From NCBI GenBank assembly GCA_020439995.1, contig JAGROY010000048.1:1-47766 (forward strand): 47,766 nucleotides of DNA, written 5' to 3'. Shown here in pieces: positions 9,507-17,823 of this stretch. The position numbers and the translations under genes are program-made. Source of the stretch: Verrucomicrobiia bacterium (GTDB lineage Bacteria > Verrucomicrobiota > Verrucomicrobiia > Verrucomicrobiales > DEV007). Position 1 is the stretch's first letter; the number at the start of each line of letters is the position of its first letter. The notes under the pieces were generated by a model. That model was not told the DNA's origin. It did not search any database and worked only from the letters and a program-made list of their open reading frames with translations.

Positions 9507-10286
9507 ATGATTCGCAATTCAATCGTTTGCACGCTCCTGGCTTTTTTGTTTTCACCCCTGTTAGTTCTAGCTCAGCAGCCAAAGGCGAAACCTGCCGAGC
9601 CGGTCGAGTTGCGTTTTTTACCACTGGGCGATCCACCCACGAGTGAGGTGGTAGTCGATGATAAACTTGGATCCATCGAAAAGGAGATAGACAATTCCCT
9701 GCTGCCTCCGAGCCCTTTGTACGTCGTGAAGCCGCCGCTGGCCGGGGTGACCAAGCCGGAATATGTTGCAGTACGGTTATCCATTGGTGTCCTCAGTCTT
9801 CCCGTCGAGACAGTGGCCAAGGCTGGTCAGATCACGCTCTATGCTGGATCGGCCAAAGACGGAGCAACCACATACAAGCAATGGGCATCGGTCAAGGTTC
9901 CGGCGCAGTCGACTCATGGATTGATCGTCATGGACAAAGCGCCTGGCAAGAAAACGTGGGAGAAGCCGGCCCTCCGCTATCTTCAAAATGATACTTCCGA
10001 GTTCCCCGCCGGTTCGATTCGAGTCATCAACTCGACCAGCCTTTCTGCGGTAGTGGAAATCAACGGAGCGACGCAGGCACTCAATGGAGGCGAGATGAAG
10101 ATCCTGCCCGGTGGCGGCGAGTCTACTAGGTATCAGGTTTCGATGGGCAGCCAGAAGAAAGCTGTAAAGGTCGCAAACTCCGCCGTCCGGCTCTCGGGTA
10201 GCGCCCGGGCGACCCTGGTTATCTCGCCGGAGAAGAAGGCAAAATCCAAGCGACCAGCACGCGTGAAAGTTTACAGGGAAGAGTGA
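9507..10286 (+). CDS. Secreted protein of unknown function, fifth gene of the cassette operon
   Basis: A 259-residue protein starting at an ATG 27 bases after the cassette A stop; an earlier in-frame start at 9456 would overlap that gene, but the signal peptide (NSIVCTLLAFLFSPLLVLAQ) begins at this ATG. The mature part has a proline-rich start and two beta-rich stretches and ends in a very basic tail rich in Lys and Arg. No catalytic motif was recognised. The close spacing and shared strand suggest co-transcription with the pseudopilin module. It may be a periplasmic accessory; function unknown. Confidence 0.7.
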   Translation: MIRNSIVCTLLAFLFSPLLVLAQQPKAKPAEPVELRFLPLGDPPTSEVVVDDKLGSIEKEIDNSLLPPSPLYVVKPPLAGVTKPEYVAVRLSIGVLSLPVETVAKAGQITLYAGSAKDGATTYKQWASVKVPAQSTHGLIVMDKAPGKKTWEKPALRYLQNDTSEFPAGSIRVINSTSLSAVVEINGATQALNGGEMKILPGGGESTRYQVSMGSQKKAVKVANSAVRLSGSARATLVISPEKKAKSKRPARVKVYREE

Positions 10287-10619
10287 TCTTCTGTCCGCCT
10301 AGCTAGCTAGCTAGAGCTTAGCCGAAAACTATTTTTTTGACTTATCAGGTCGCGGGCGGCGCGGCGGGCGCTAGGGTGGGATGATCTACTTAGCCCCAAT
10401 GAAAAGGAAACCAGCCACATTCGCCGAGCACTCGAAGTCGGTAGATTGGGGGATCCGAACGCTGGCTGCATGCCACTTCCGCGTAAGCGGTCTTCGACAT
10501 CTGCTTTCCCGACCACTGAGCATTCATAGTGGGGCGGTCGCCCCCTCCGCCTTGACTTCGACGCTGAGGGACTTCCCATTGCGCTATGGCCATCCCCCAA
10601 CATCCCAACTCGCTCAGCC
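10287..10619. other. Gene-free stretch with a CTAG tandem repeat
   Basis: No convincing gene. Bases 10299-10314 are four tandem copies of CTAG, a tetranucleotide usually under-represented in bacterial genomes. The rest looks like decayed DNA leading into the nitroreductase pseudogene; open frames here have no recognisable protein features. Confidence 0.4.
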
Positions 10620-11176
10620 GCCGAATCATCAAGCCGGGGCGACGTGGATCCCGAACGCCCGCTCGATCGCAAAACTTGTGAACCACTAGCTTGAGAACGC
10701 TTGCTGGCACCTACTCATGGAATGACCGAGCCGTGGAGATTTCTCGTCTAAACCGAACGAGGACGCACGCCAGGGCCTGGTCGCTACCTTACAAGACCTC
10801 TACATCGCGACGACACCCGCCGGAAGCAAACTACCGCCCTGACAAATTCGCCAAACTTGGCACTCAACCATTGCTGGCGCCAGTCGTGATCGCGATCTGC
10901 ATGGCGCGCGACATCACTGGAGAAATCGCAGAGATCGAGGATATCGGAGCAGTTGCCTGTTCGGCACAGAACCTGCACATTAGCGCCAGCGCGATAGGAC
11001 TGGGCGGTTTCTAGTCGACCCCGCCCGTTCTCGAAGCAGACGCAGCAAATGAGTTGCTGAAGTTGAAGATAAACGAGCGCTGCCTCGGACTGTTCTATCT
11101 GGGCTGGCCGAGACCCGGGCTAGCGTGGCCCAAGAGTACTCGGAGCCCAATGGAATCAAACGTCACTTGGGTGTAA
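10620..11176 (+). pseudogene. Frameshifted nitroreductase-family pseudogene
   Basis: Three frames must be joined to read a nitroreductase-like protein. One frame gives APTHGMTEPWRFLV then a stop near 10755. A second frame, about 10840-11012, gives KFAKLG, then APVVIAICM, then EIEDIGAVACSAQNLHIS and IGLGGF before a TAG. A third frame from about 11036 gives ANELLKLKINERCLGLFYLGWP and ends SPMESNVTWV with TAA at 11174-11176. These blocks appear in the order found in FMN-dependent nitroreductases (N-terminal TEPWRF block, central IEAVACAVQNMHL-type block, C-terminal VTW end). The N-terminal boundary is uncertain. The 3' end overlaps the end of the convergent membrane-protein gene by about 20 bases. 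Confidence 0.65.
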
Positions 11177-11665
11177 GAAGGAAGCGGCCGATTTGGAGCG
11201 GATCGTTGCAAGTTCAATCAGCACACGCAGGCACGCAATCAGCATGAGAACAGCACCTATGGGCACCAGAAGAATGCCGATACCAGGATCGCCCCCGTAG
11301 GTCCAGATCCCGCCAAGGAAGAACCCCAGCGGCATGGCAATCAGGCCTGCCGTCAGCATCCAGGAAGCGCTCCGTATTCCAGACCCGGGAGACGCTACCC
11401 AACGGCTGGCAAATCGTACGCTCCAGGCAAATCCCAGATGAACGAGGGAAAACAATGTGCCATGCGCGTGCGCAAGAATCCACATCAGACGACGGGTTTC
11501 CTGACGAACGTCAAGGTAGAGATCCAGCTTCAATCCGTGCAGCATCTCAAGGAAAATTCCGAGGAGTATGAACACTACCAATCCTCCCCAACCGATTAGA
11601 AGGTGCCTGAACACGAGTTGCTCTGCTGATTTCACGGGTGCTGCAGGTGTGACTTTCTTTGCCAT
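11156..11665 (-). CDS. Four-helix membrane protein of unknown function
   Basis: A 169-residue integral membrane protein with about four hydrophobic helices (near residues 22-40, 65-85, 100-120, 128-150). A His-rich segment (ILAHAHGTLFSLVH) sits at the edge of helix two and could bind heme or metal. It is the last gene of the minus-strand phosphonate-to-cytochrome series, starting 18 bases after the multiheme cytochrome stop. The pairing suggests a partner for the cytochrome, such as a quinone- or membrane-side subunit, but that is inference only. Confidence 0.6.
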   Translation of the reverse strand: MAKKVTPAAPVKSAEQLVFRHLLIGWGGLVVFILLGIFLEMLHGLKLDLYLDVRQETRRLMWILAHAHGTLFSLVHLGFAWSVRFASRWVASPGSGIRSASWMLTAGLIAMPLGFFLGGIWTYGGDPGIGILLVPIGAVLMLIACLRVLIELATIRSKSAASFLHPSDV

Positions 11666-11683
11666 GTCAATGATGCGGTATCT

Positions 11684-13639
11684 TTACTCTTTGATATTAA
11701 CAGGGCGGTTGTCGCGTTCGCTCAACAACTGGCGGAGCCTTGCTTCGTCGACCGTCCCATCGTCGTTCAAAAGCAGCTCGCTGCGTCCGCTGCCCTCACC
11801 CCCACGGCCCTGTTCCCTCCACTGCGCGATCGCCTCGCCGATCTTCTCGCGCCGCTCATTCTCCGGCCCGATAAAATCAAAGTCGAAGTCCTCGAAGCCC
11901 GACAACGCTTTTAAGTTCTCGACCGCAACATAGCGCACCACCCCGTAAGGATCGTCCAGCAATTGAGCCTGAAACGGCGCCAGCCAATCGGAACCCGAGG
12001 CGTCTTGAGCTGGTTTCCAACCCGTGTGCCAGGCGGCGATCACCCGCTGTGCAGCATGCCCTTTCAGCATCCACAGCAAAGCTGCCGACACCTCTCGCTG
12101 CTCTTCATTGAGTTCTACCTTTGGCGTTCCGTAGCGTTCATGCATCGCCTCTGCAGTCCACTCCAAGGTCTTATTCAGGTGACACAGGTTGCAGGCATTC
12201 GGCACTCCCAGGTGTGCACTGGCGTCTAGATCGGGTGACTCGATCTGATGATTCCGAATCGCGCTGAACAAGGCATAGGCGGTATGCGGCATGTGACAGT
12301 TCATGCACTCGCTGCCACTTGAACCAACTGCATGATGGGTATGGCGGCTGACCTCCGTGGTATACTCCGGCTGGCCATGGCATTCGACGCACGCCCCGTT
12401 GGTTGCTCCTCCTTTTTTGAGCTGATCCGCGGGATCACTGTCGTGCATCGAATGGCAGGAAAAGCACGACATTTCGCCACGGGTGTAACAAGCGGAAACA
12501 GACATCCCTGAGTATTCGCGACCACCCGCCATAACGGTACCATCCTCCCACCACCGCTCAGCAAAGAAAGCCGGGTTTTTCGCAAATTCTTCCCGCTCGA
12601 TCGGTGTAGCATCCCTTTGTGGATAACGAATATAGTAACGGGTTTCGTTGAGATCGTCCCCGGGGCGATACGGCTCACCTTCCTCAGCAAACTTCATTCC
12701 ATGGGCATCCGTCCGAATGTAGACACCGTGGCATTGGCCGCAAACCTGACTACCTCGCTTATGGTCCAGCTTTGCCGGATTCACCATCGTCGAATCCTCC
12801 TGCGAACCGCCATGCAGCCCATAACGCCGAAGCGGATTGCGATTGACCCGAATGTGTTCCTCCCCGGGGCCGTGGCAGGCCTCGCATGAGATGCCCAGTT
12901 CACCCGCCGCTGTCTTGAACCCACCTTCCCTGGTCGTCTTTTGCAATCCCGGATTCCCTCCTGTGCTGTGGCAATTGATGCAATGGTTGTTCCATTGGGT
13001 GATCATCCTTCCCCGGTCATGCGGCGCCTTCATAAATGCCTCTTCTCGAGGAATCCAGCGCTGTTCCTTGATCAGATAAATCAGTGGCAGCGTCTGCAGA
13101 AGATTACCATATTTGTCGGCGCCACTCGCCCAGTATGTCTGATAGTGGTGGGAACCAGTGGTCATCACAACCCTGCGCTCCACCCTGGGAATCTTGTCCA
13201 ACGGCAATGGCTTCCCACCCTGAACCACGTACATCATTTCCTCTGGATCGGGCATTTCCGCCCAGAACTCCTCAGCCTTGCGGAACACCCGATACTCCAG
13301 ACCATCGGACATCACCGATGTTCCATCAAACGAACCAGCAACAGTATCTGGCAGTGCTGGTTGTGTCATCGTGCGGTGGTAAGTCTTATGAAAACTGGCA
13401 TGCTCCCCGGGGTGACACGACTGGCACGCATTTGAAGACACATAGCCGGCATCCTCACGCGCCAGTGGCAACTCCAGCGCCAGTCGCGCCAAAGCCTTTT
13501 CCTTCTTAGCCGCAGCCGACACCGACACAACAACCGTCACTGCCAACAATCCCCCAATCAACATCGCCCCCATCACCAGGATACGCGCTGCCGGCGTTGC
13601 CTCCAATCCGAAAGAATCCGCTGGTTGACTGCGGGACAT
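11684..13639 (-). CDS. Eight-heme c-type cytochrome, membrane anchored
   Basis: A 651-residue protein with one N-terminal membrane helix (residues 19-42) and eight CxxCH heme-binding motifs: CQSCH, CINCH, CEACH, CGQCH, CFSCH, CVECH, CMNCH and CNLCH. Extra His residues between them could serve as distal ligands. The C-terminal 150 residues lack hemes and look alpha-helical, HEAT-like (PYGVVRYVAVENL). Multiheme cytochromes of this build are found in Planctomycetes and Verrucomicrobia, mostly without assigned function, and act in periplasmic electron transfer. It starts only 7 bases after the HD oxygenase stop, so it probably belongs to the same transcript as the phosphonate genes, an unusual association. 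Confidence 0.85.
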   Translation of the reverse strand: MSRSQPADSFGLEATPAARILVMGAMLIGGLLAVTVVVSVSAAAKKEKALARLALELPLAREDAGYVSSNACQSCHPGEHASFHKTYHRTMTQPALPDTVAGSFDGTSVMSDGLEYRVFRKAEEFWAEMPDPEEMMYVVQGGKPLPLDKIPRVERRVVMTTGSHHYQTYWASGADKYGNLLQTLPLIYLIKEQRWIPREEAFMKAPHDRGRMITQWNNHCINCHSTGGNPGLQKTTREGGFKTAAGELGISCEACHGPGEEHIRVNRNPLRRYGLHGGSQEDSTMVNPAKLDHKRGSQVCGQCHGVYIRTDAHGMKFAEEGEPYRPGDDLNETRYYIRYPQRDATPIEREEFAKNPAFFAERWWEDGTVMAGGREYSGMSVSACYTRGEMSCFSCHSMHDSDPADQLKKGGATNGACVECHGQPEYTTEVSRHTHHAVGSSGSECMNCHMPHTAYALFSAIRNHQIESPDLDASAHLGVPNACNLCHLNKTLEWTAEAMHERYGTPKVELNEEQREVSAALLWMLKGHAAQRVIAAWHTGWKPAQDASGSDWLAPFQAQLLDDPYGVVRYVAVENLKALSGFEDFDFDFIGPENERREKIGEAIAQWREQGRGGEGSGRSELLLNDDGTVDEARLRQLLSERDNRPVNIKE

Positions 13640-13646
13640 AGACTAT

Positions 13647-14246
13647 TCAAGACAAACTCTGCCGCACTGCCCCCCGGTAGGAATTGATTTCTGGAACTTC
13701 CAGATCAGCCGTCTTCGCCAGATCGTCCCAGCGCCTCAATCGCAGTGCGGCCTGAAGATGCGGGCAGGCGTCCATGGCTGCTTTATCTTCTTCCGATAGT
13801 TTCCCGCCCTGCAACTCGAAACTCCGCTGGGAGGCAGTTGATAATCTATCGAAGTAATCCGCATCCACGGTGCAGAGGTACCGTTTCGCAGGCACGTGCA
13901 GCCGGATGGGCTCGATGACTTCGGAGGGAAAGTAGGGTTCAAGGTAATCTGCGCCGATCAACTCATGCCCAAGGTCATCGTAGAGAAAGTCGTCGGTTCC
14001 TTCGAATTCATCGACCAGCAGGTGTCCGATATCGTGAAGCAACGCCGCAGTGATCTCACTGGGCGGAGCGTGAGCGTGTCTCGCCAGGCATGCGGCCTGA
14101 AGACCGTGCTCAAGCTGAGTCACCGCCTCATCGTAGCGCGAGTTCCCTTTCGCCAACATGTAGTCAAAGAGCAGCTCTACTTTAGCATCGGCGTCAGGCG
14201 CTTTGTCGAGCGACTCTGCCAGTTTATGGTCTATCGAATGTTTCAT
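13647..14246 (-). CDS. phnZ: PhnZ-type HD-domain phosphonate oxygenase
   Basis: A 199-residue HD-domain protein. It shows QLEHGLQ, then LLHDIGHL (the HD pair), DLGHELIGADYL, RLHVPAKRYL and a C-terminal Asp in RRWDD, which are the metal-ligand and phosphonate-contact blocks of PhnZ. PhnZ is a mixed-valence diiron oxygenase that cleaves 1-hydroxy-2-aminoethylphosphonate to glycine and phosphate. It lies directly after a PhnY-type dioxygenase in a transporter operon, which supports the role. The ATG at 14246 was chosen; an upstream TTG at 14267 would overlap the preceding stop by four bases like the other junctions and is a real alternative. In PhnZ as I remember it, the substrate-gating Tyr lies three residues before a conserved Glu; here it is two residues before. 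Confidence 0.8.
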   Translation of the reverse strand: MKHSIDHKLAESLDKAPDADAKVELLFDYMLAKGNSRYDEAVTQLEHGLQAACLARHAHAPPSEITAALLHDIGHLLVDEFEGTDDFLYDDLGHELIGADYLEPYFPSEVIEPIRLHVPAKRYLCTVDADYFDRLSTASQRSFELQGGKLSEEDKAAMDACPHLQAALRLRRWDDLAKTADLEVPEINSYRGAVRQSLS

Positions 14247-14263
14247 AGTTGATAAGAAGTTTC

Positions 14264-15052
14264 TCAATGCACCGTCTTTCCCTGAAAGTGCCCGATGGTG
14301 CTGATGCGCCCGCTTTGTCCAGTCCCTTCGCCTGCTGCTGCGTAGCGGATCAGCGCTTGCCGCTTGCGCTCGTAGTAGGCATCACGTTTATCGCCCTCGG
14401 ATCTGGCGTTGTAAGTGACATACAAGGTTCGGCGCGGAGCTGTGGATTGGTTCACGGAACTGCGGTGCGGCGCATAAGAGTCGAAAAAAACAGCATCCCC
14501 GGGTTCGGTCTCCACAGCGATCCACTCCATCCCGTCAGCGATCTCTCGATCAATGCACCCTTGATCATTCAACCCTATCAGCCCTTCACGATGGCGACTG
14601 GCGCAGAATTCCAGGCACCCGCTCTGGCTTGTGGCAGGATCTGAAGAAAACAGGCAGGTCACATGGTGCTTGATCTCATCATAGGCTGGCGCGTCCTGAT
14701 GCGCGGCATAGCCGCCACCGCCCGGGTATTTATAATTGATCTTCTCCTTGTAGAGCACAGCTGACTCCCCCATCAACAAGGCCAGTGCGTCAAGAACCTG
14801 TCCTTGAGTTAGCAAAGAACGCATGCCTGCGTGATAGGGAACAAAGTTTTCCGATCGCGAGAGACGAATCCCGAAAGGGGTTTCCTCACGGTGGTGCATC
14901 CATCGATCCTCCGAATCAGCCCAGCTTTCGATTTCCTCCACCCAGCACTGAAGCGCCTCCGTTTCAGTCGGGTTCAGGAACGCCGCGACCTTCAGGAATC
15001 CGTCCTGTTGCCATTGATTGAGTTGCTCGGGTGTAAGTGTCATGTCGTTCAA
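14264..15052 (-). CDS. phnY: PhnY-type 2-oxoglutarate dioxygenase (phytanoyl-CoA dioxygenase family)
   Basis: A 262-residue Fe(II)/2-oxoglutarate oxygenase. The iron triad is visible: HQD in YAAHQDAPAY (about residues 117-119) and the distal His in DSYAPHRSS, with the 2-oxoglutarate-binding Arg in RRTLYVTYN. Family members next to PhnZ hydroxylate 2-aminoethylphosphonate at carbon 1. It is embedded between the transporter permease (four-base overlap) and the HD oxygenase, the arrangement expected for the oxidative phosphonate pathway. The exact substrate is not provable from sequence; a methylated aminoethylphosphonate is possible, though that pathway generally uses a different dioxygenase type. 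Confidence 0.8.
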   Translation of the reverse strand: MNDMTLTPEQLNQWQQDGFLKVAAFLNPTETEALQCWVEEIESWADSEDRWMHHREETPFGIRLSRSENFVPYHAGMRSLLTQGQVLDALALLMGESAVLYKEKINYKYPGGGGYAAHQDAPAYDEIKHHVTCLFSSDPATSQSGCLEFCASRHREGLIGLNDQGCIDREIADGMEWIAVETEPGDAVFFDSYAPHRSSVNQSTAPRRTLYVTYNARSEGDKRDAYYERKRQALIRYAAAGEGTGQSGRISTIGHFQGKTVH

Positions 15053-16059
15053 ATCATTTGGCTTCTGACCCGCTGAGTTAGATACTCCAAGCCTGCGACC
15101 GTGACAAAAATGACAAGCAGAATGGTCGACACATGCCCGAAGTCCGAGAGATCCCAGCGCCCCTTGAGTTCCATGCCGATGCCGCCCGCTCCCACGATGC
15201 CCAGCACGGAGGCAGTGCGAACATTGCGCTCAAGAATGTATTGTGTGTAGGCGACGAATTGAGGCATCGCTTGCGGAAGCACGGCGAATCGAAGGACTTT
15301 GAACGGATTCGCCCCCGTGCTGCGCAGGGCCTGCTGCGGCCCCTTCGGCAGATTCTCGATGTCGTCTGCAAAGAATTTACCGAGGAATCCGGAAGCGTGC
15401 AGGCCCAGCGCCAGAATTCCAGGCATCGTGCCGAACCCGAACATCAGCACGAACCACATGGCGCTGATCAGTTCCGGCACTGCCCGGTTCATGCTGCAAA
15501 TCGCCCGCGCAGCTGCGTACAGAACCCGATGTCCGCAATAGTCCCGGCTCCCCGCCACTGCGAGTGGAATTGAAATCAACAGTGCAAGCAGCGTTCCCCA
15601 GATCGCGATCTCGATCGTCTCGAACATCAGCCGCACCACCCGAAGCAAGTAGCCCATGGGTTCAACCAGCACTCTGCTTTCCCCAGACACGATCCACTGT
15701 CCCAAATCCGCATCAAACTCCCGGGCATGCCCCGATTCGATCCTCGAGAACCACGGCAGCCTGGCTTCATCGAAGCCATCGATGCGCGCGACGGCCGTGC
15801 GCTCTTCAAACACGAGCGGAATGGCACTGCGCCAGAAGCTGGCAAAGCCACGCCCGATGCTTGATTCATCAACAACGCCAGTAGCCTCCCCCACTCCCTC
15901 AATGATCATCGCAGCACCCTTGTCGACTCCAGTGCGTCTCGCGGAAAAGGCCAGGAGAACACAGGCCACTAGCACGATGCCGATCAGTTTCTTCGACACC
16001 CAACCTCGCAGTTGCCAATCCTGAAATGACCGCGATGGGGACTGTGGGGCTGGTCTCAA
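15049..16059 (-). CDS. phnE: Phosphonate ABC transporter permease
   Basis: A 336-residue inner-membrane permease. One N-terminal helix (about residues 25-42) is followed by a periplasmic stretch of about 90 residues and then a binding-protein-dependent transport domain with several helices. The EAA-type loop is visible around ALRSTGANPFKVLRFAVLPQAMP. PhnE forms the membrane channel for phosphonate import with PhnC and receives substrate from PhnD. It overlaps phnC upstream and the dioxygenase downstream by four bases each, so expression is tightly coupled. Confidence 0.88.
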   Translation of the reverse strand: MRPAPQSPSRSFQDWQLRGWVSKKLIGIVLVACVLLAFSARRTGVDKGAAMIIEGVGEATGVVDESSIGRGFASFWRSAIPLVFEERTAVARIDGFDEARLPWFSRIESGHAREFDADLGQWIVSGESRVLVEPMGYLLRVVRLMFETIEIAIWGTLLALLISIPLAVAGSRDYCGHRVLYAAARAICSMNRAVPELISAMWFVLMFGFGTMPGILALGLHASGFLGKFFADDIENLPKGPQQALRSTGANPFKVLRFAVLPQAMPQFVAYTQYILERNVRTASVLGIVGAGGIGMELKGRWDLSDFGHVSTILLVIFVTVAGLEYLTQRVRSQMI

Positions 16060-16829
16060 TGCTGCTGAATCAATGTTTCGCAGTGCTCTTGCTCTGCCTT
16101 ATCATAAAGTCGGGCCAGAGCCTCCCGCTTCTCGTGGGCAGGGCCTTCAAACTCAAGCCGCCCCTGCCGCATGCCGATAATGTGATCAGCAAACTCAAGG
16201 GCAAGATCGACCTGATGCAGACTGCACAGAACGGTCACCCCGAATTGTCGCGCGGTGTCTTTCAACAATGTGAGAATCTCCTCGCTGGTTCCCGGGTCGA
16301 GACTCGAGACCGGCTCATCGGCGAGAACGATCCTGGGCATGCTGATGAACGCGCGCGCGATCGCCACCCGCTGCTGCTGACCACCAGAAAGATCGGAAGC
16401 CCGGCGATAGACGTGCTCGGGCCCCAGGCCCACCATTTCGATCAACTCGCAGGCCCTCCTCCGTTGCTCGGCAGTGAACCATTTGATCAGCGCGCGCCCG
16501 GTCGAAATGTCCCTCAGCGCACCGCTTAGAACGTTGTCCAGCACTGACAACCGGTCGACCAACTGAAATTGCTGGTGGATCATCGATACCGTCCGTTGCA
16601 CATGGCGCAAGGTTCTCGGCCCGATGCGCACTCCCTCGACATCGACAGCGCCCGCGCTGGCTCGCGTCATGCCGTTTACCAGATAGAGCAAGGTCGACTT
16701 GCCAGCCCCACTCGCACCGAGCAACACCGTGAACGCACCTCGCGGTATCTCAAGGCTCACTCCCCGAAGTGCGACCGTGCCGTCAGGGAAAATCTTGCTG
16801 ACATCGTGGAACGCCACCATCATCGTCAT
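16056..16829 (-). CDS. phnC: Phosphonate ABC transporter ATP-binding protein
   Basis: A 257-residue ABC ATPase with Walker A (GASGAGKST), Q-loop (IHQQFQL), the signature LSGGQQQR and Walker B (RIVLADEP). It is of ordinary length for PhnC and energises the PhnE channel. It overlaps phnD and phnE by four bases each. The combination with a PhnD-type lipoprotein and a PhnE-type permease supports phosphonate rather than another oxyanion, although phosphite importers have the same design. Confidence 0.9.
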   Translation of the reverse strand: MTMMVAFHDVSKIFPDGTVALRGVSLEIPRGAFTVLLGASGAGKSTLLYLVNGMTRASAGAVDVEGVRIGPRTLRHVQRTVSMIHQQFQLVDRLSVLDNVLSGALRDISTGRALIKWFTAEQRRRACELIEMVGLGPEHVYRRASDLSGGQQQRVAIARAFISMPRIVLADEPVSSLDPGTSEEILTLLKDTARQFGVTVLCSLHQVDLALEFADHIIGMRQGRLEFEGPAHEKREALARLYDKAEQEHCETLIQQH

Positions 16830-17764
16830 CTTTCTCCTGCCTTGCGGAGGATCTCCGCTTTCAGTTCGTCAGTCACTCGCGCCAGCTTCGTCATGGCCCG
16901 GTCAAACTCGGCCTCCGGGAAGTCGACGTCATATCGGTCAACAGTTTGCCCGCCATAGCCACGCAGCATCTCACGGTTGATAGCAGTGCTCTCGTGAAGC
17001 GTGCGAAATCCCTCACGCAACGCTTCCTTCAGCCCCAGTTCCAGCGACGGATGCATCGCCAGCGGCGGATAAGGAATCGGCTCGGACTTCTCAACAATCT
17101 GGATCGCCTCCGGGGCGATTTGACCGTTCTCCACCGCCTTAGAATAACTGGTCAAGGACGCGCAGGCAGCATCCACCTTGCCTGCGTCCAATGCTGCCAG
17201 CGCATTCGCGTGGCTGCCAGCAAGGATGATTTTTCCGAGATCAGCCACTGGATCGATTCCCGCCTCTAACAACATCGCCACCGGATAGTTGAAACTCGAG
17301 GTCGAATTGAGATCGCCAAACGCTACCGATTTTCCTTTCAAGTCGCTCAACGCACCGATGCCCGAATCCTTCCTCACGAAAATCGCCGAATAATAGACCG
17401 ATTCGCCTTCCCGCACCCCCACCGCCAGCAACTCCGCCGCGTTAAGATTACGAGCTTGAAGGTAAGTGACTGCGCCAAAAAACGCGATATCGACCTGACC
17501 ATTTGCCATAGCCTGCACCACCGCCGTATAGGACTGTCCGACCCGCACCGAGAACCTCCGTCCGGTCTCGCGCCCGACCGCTTGGAACAATGGTTCAAAA
17601 TCCATCTTCGTGCCCTCCTCCGTACCACCGTCCGCAGGCACCAGCAGCACCCGCAATTCTCTATCACCGCCAGCGCTGCGATCTGCACTACCGCCACAGC
17701 CAGAGCTGAGCAATGAGAGCAGCGCCAGAATCGGAACAAGCAGGTTGTTGTTGGAGGATGACAT
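16826..17764 (-). CDS. phnD: Phosphonate-binding lipoprotein of the ABC transporter
   Basis: A 312-residue substrate-binding protein with a lipoprotein signal (ALLSLLSSGCGGS, lipobox Cys at about residue 23). The mature part shows the PhnD-family course: VLLVPADGG near the start, then a block around DIAFFGAVTYLQA, and SDLKGKSVAFGDLNSTSSFNYP as the phosphonate-contact segment. It would deliver phosphonates to PhnE and PhnC. It lies first in the run of overlapping genes; the dehydrogenase gene upstream ends 59 bases before it. Confidence 0.87.
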   Translation of the reverse strand: MSSSNNNLLVPILALLSLLSSGCGGSADRSAGGDRELRVLLVPADGGTEEGTKMDFEPLFQAVGRETGRRFSVRVGQSYTAVVQAMANGQVDIAFFGAVTYLQARNLNAAELLAVGVREGESVYYSAIFVRKDSGIGALSDLKGKSVAFGDLNSTSSFNYPVAMLLEAGIDPVADLGKIILAGSHANALAALDAGKVDAACASLTSYSKAVENGQIAPEAIQIVEKSEPIPYPPLAMHPSLELGLKEALREGFRTLHESTAINREMLRGYGGQTVDRYDVDFPEAEFDRAMTKLARVTDELKAEILRKAGER

Positions 17765-17823
17765 CTCCTGCCATTATGCGGGAGAACTCGAAAATCGCTT
17801 CGTCACCCGAGGTGACATTTTCG

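Noticed and set aside
10390..10710. A 106-codon minus-strand frame antisense to the nitroreductase remnant
   Set aside because: Low-complexity composition and no family pattern; the plus-strand remnant explains part of the region.
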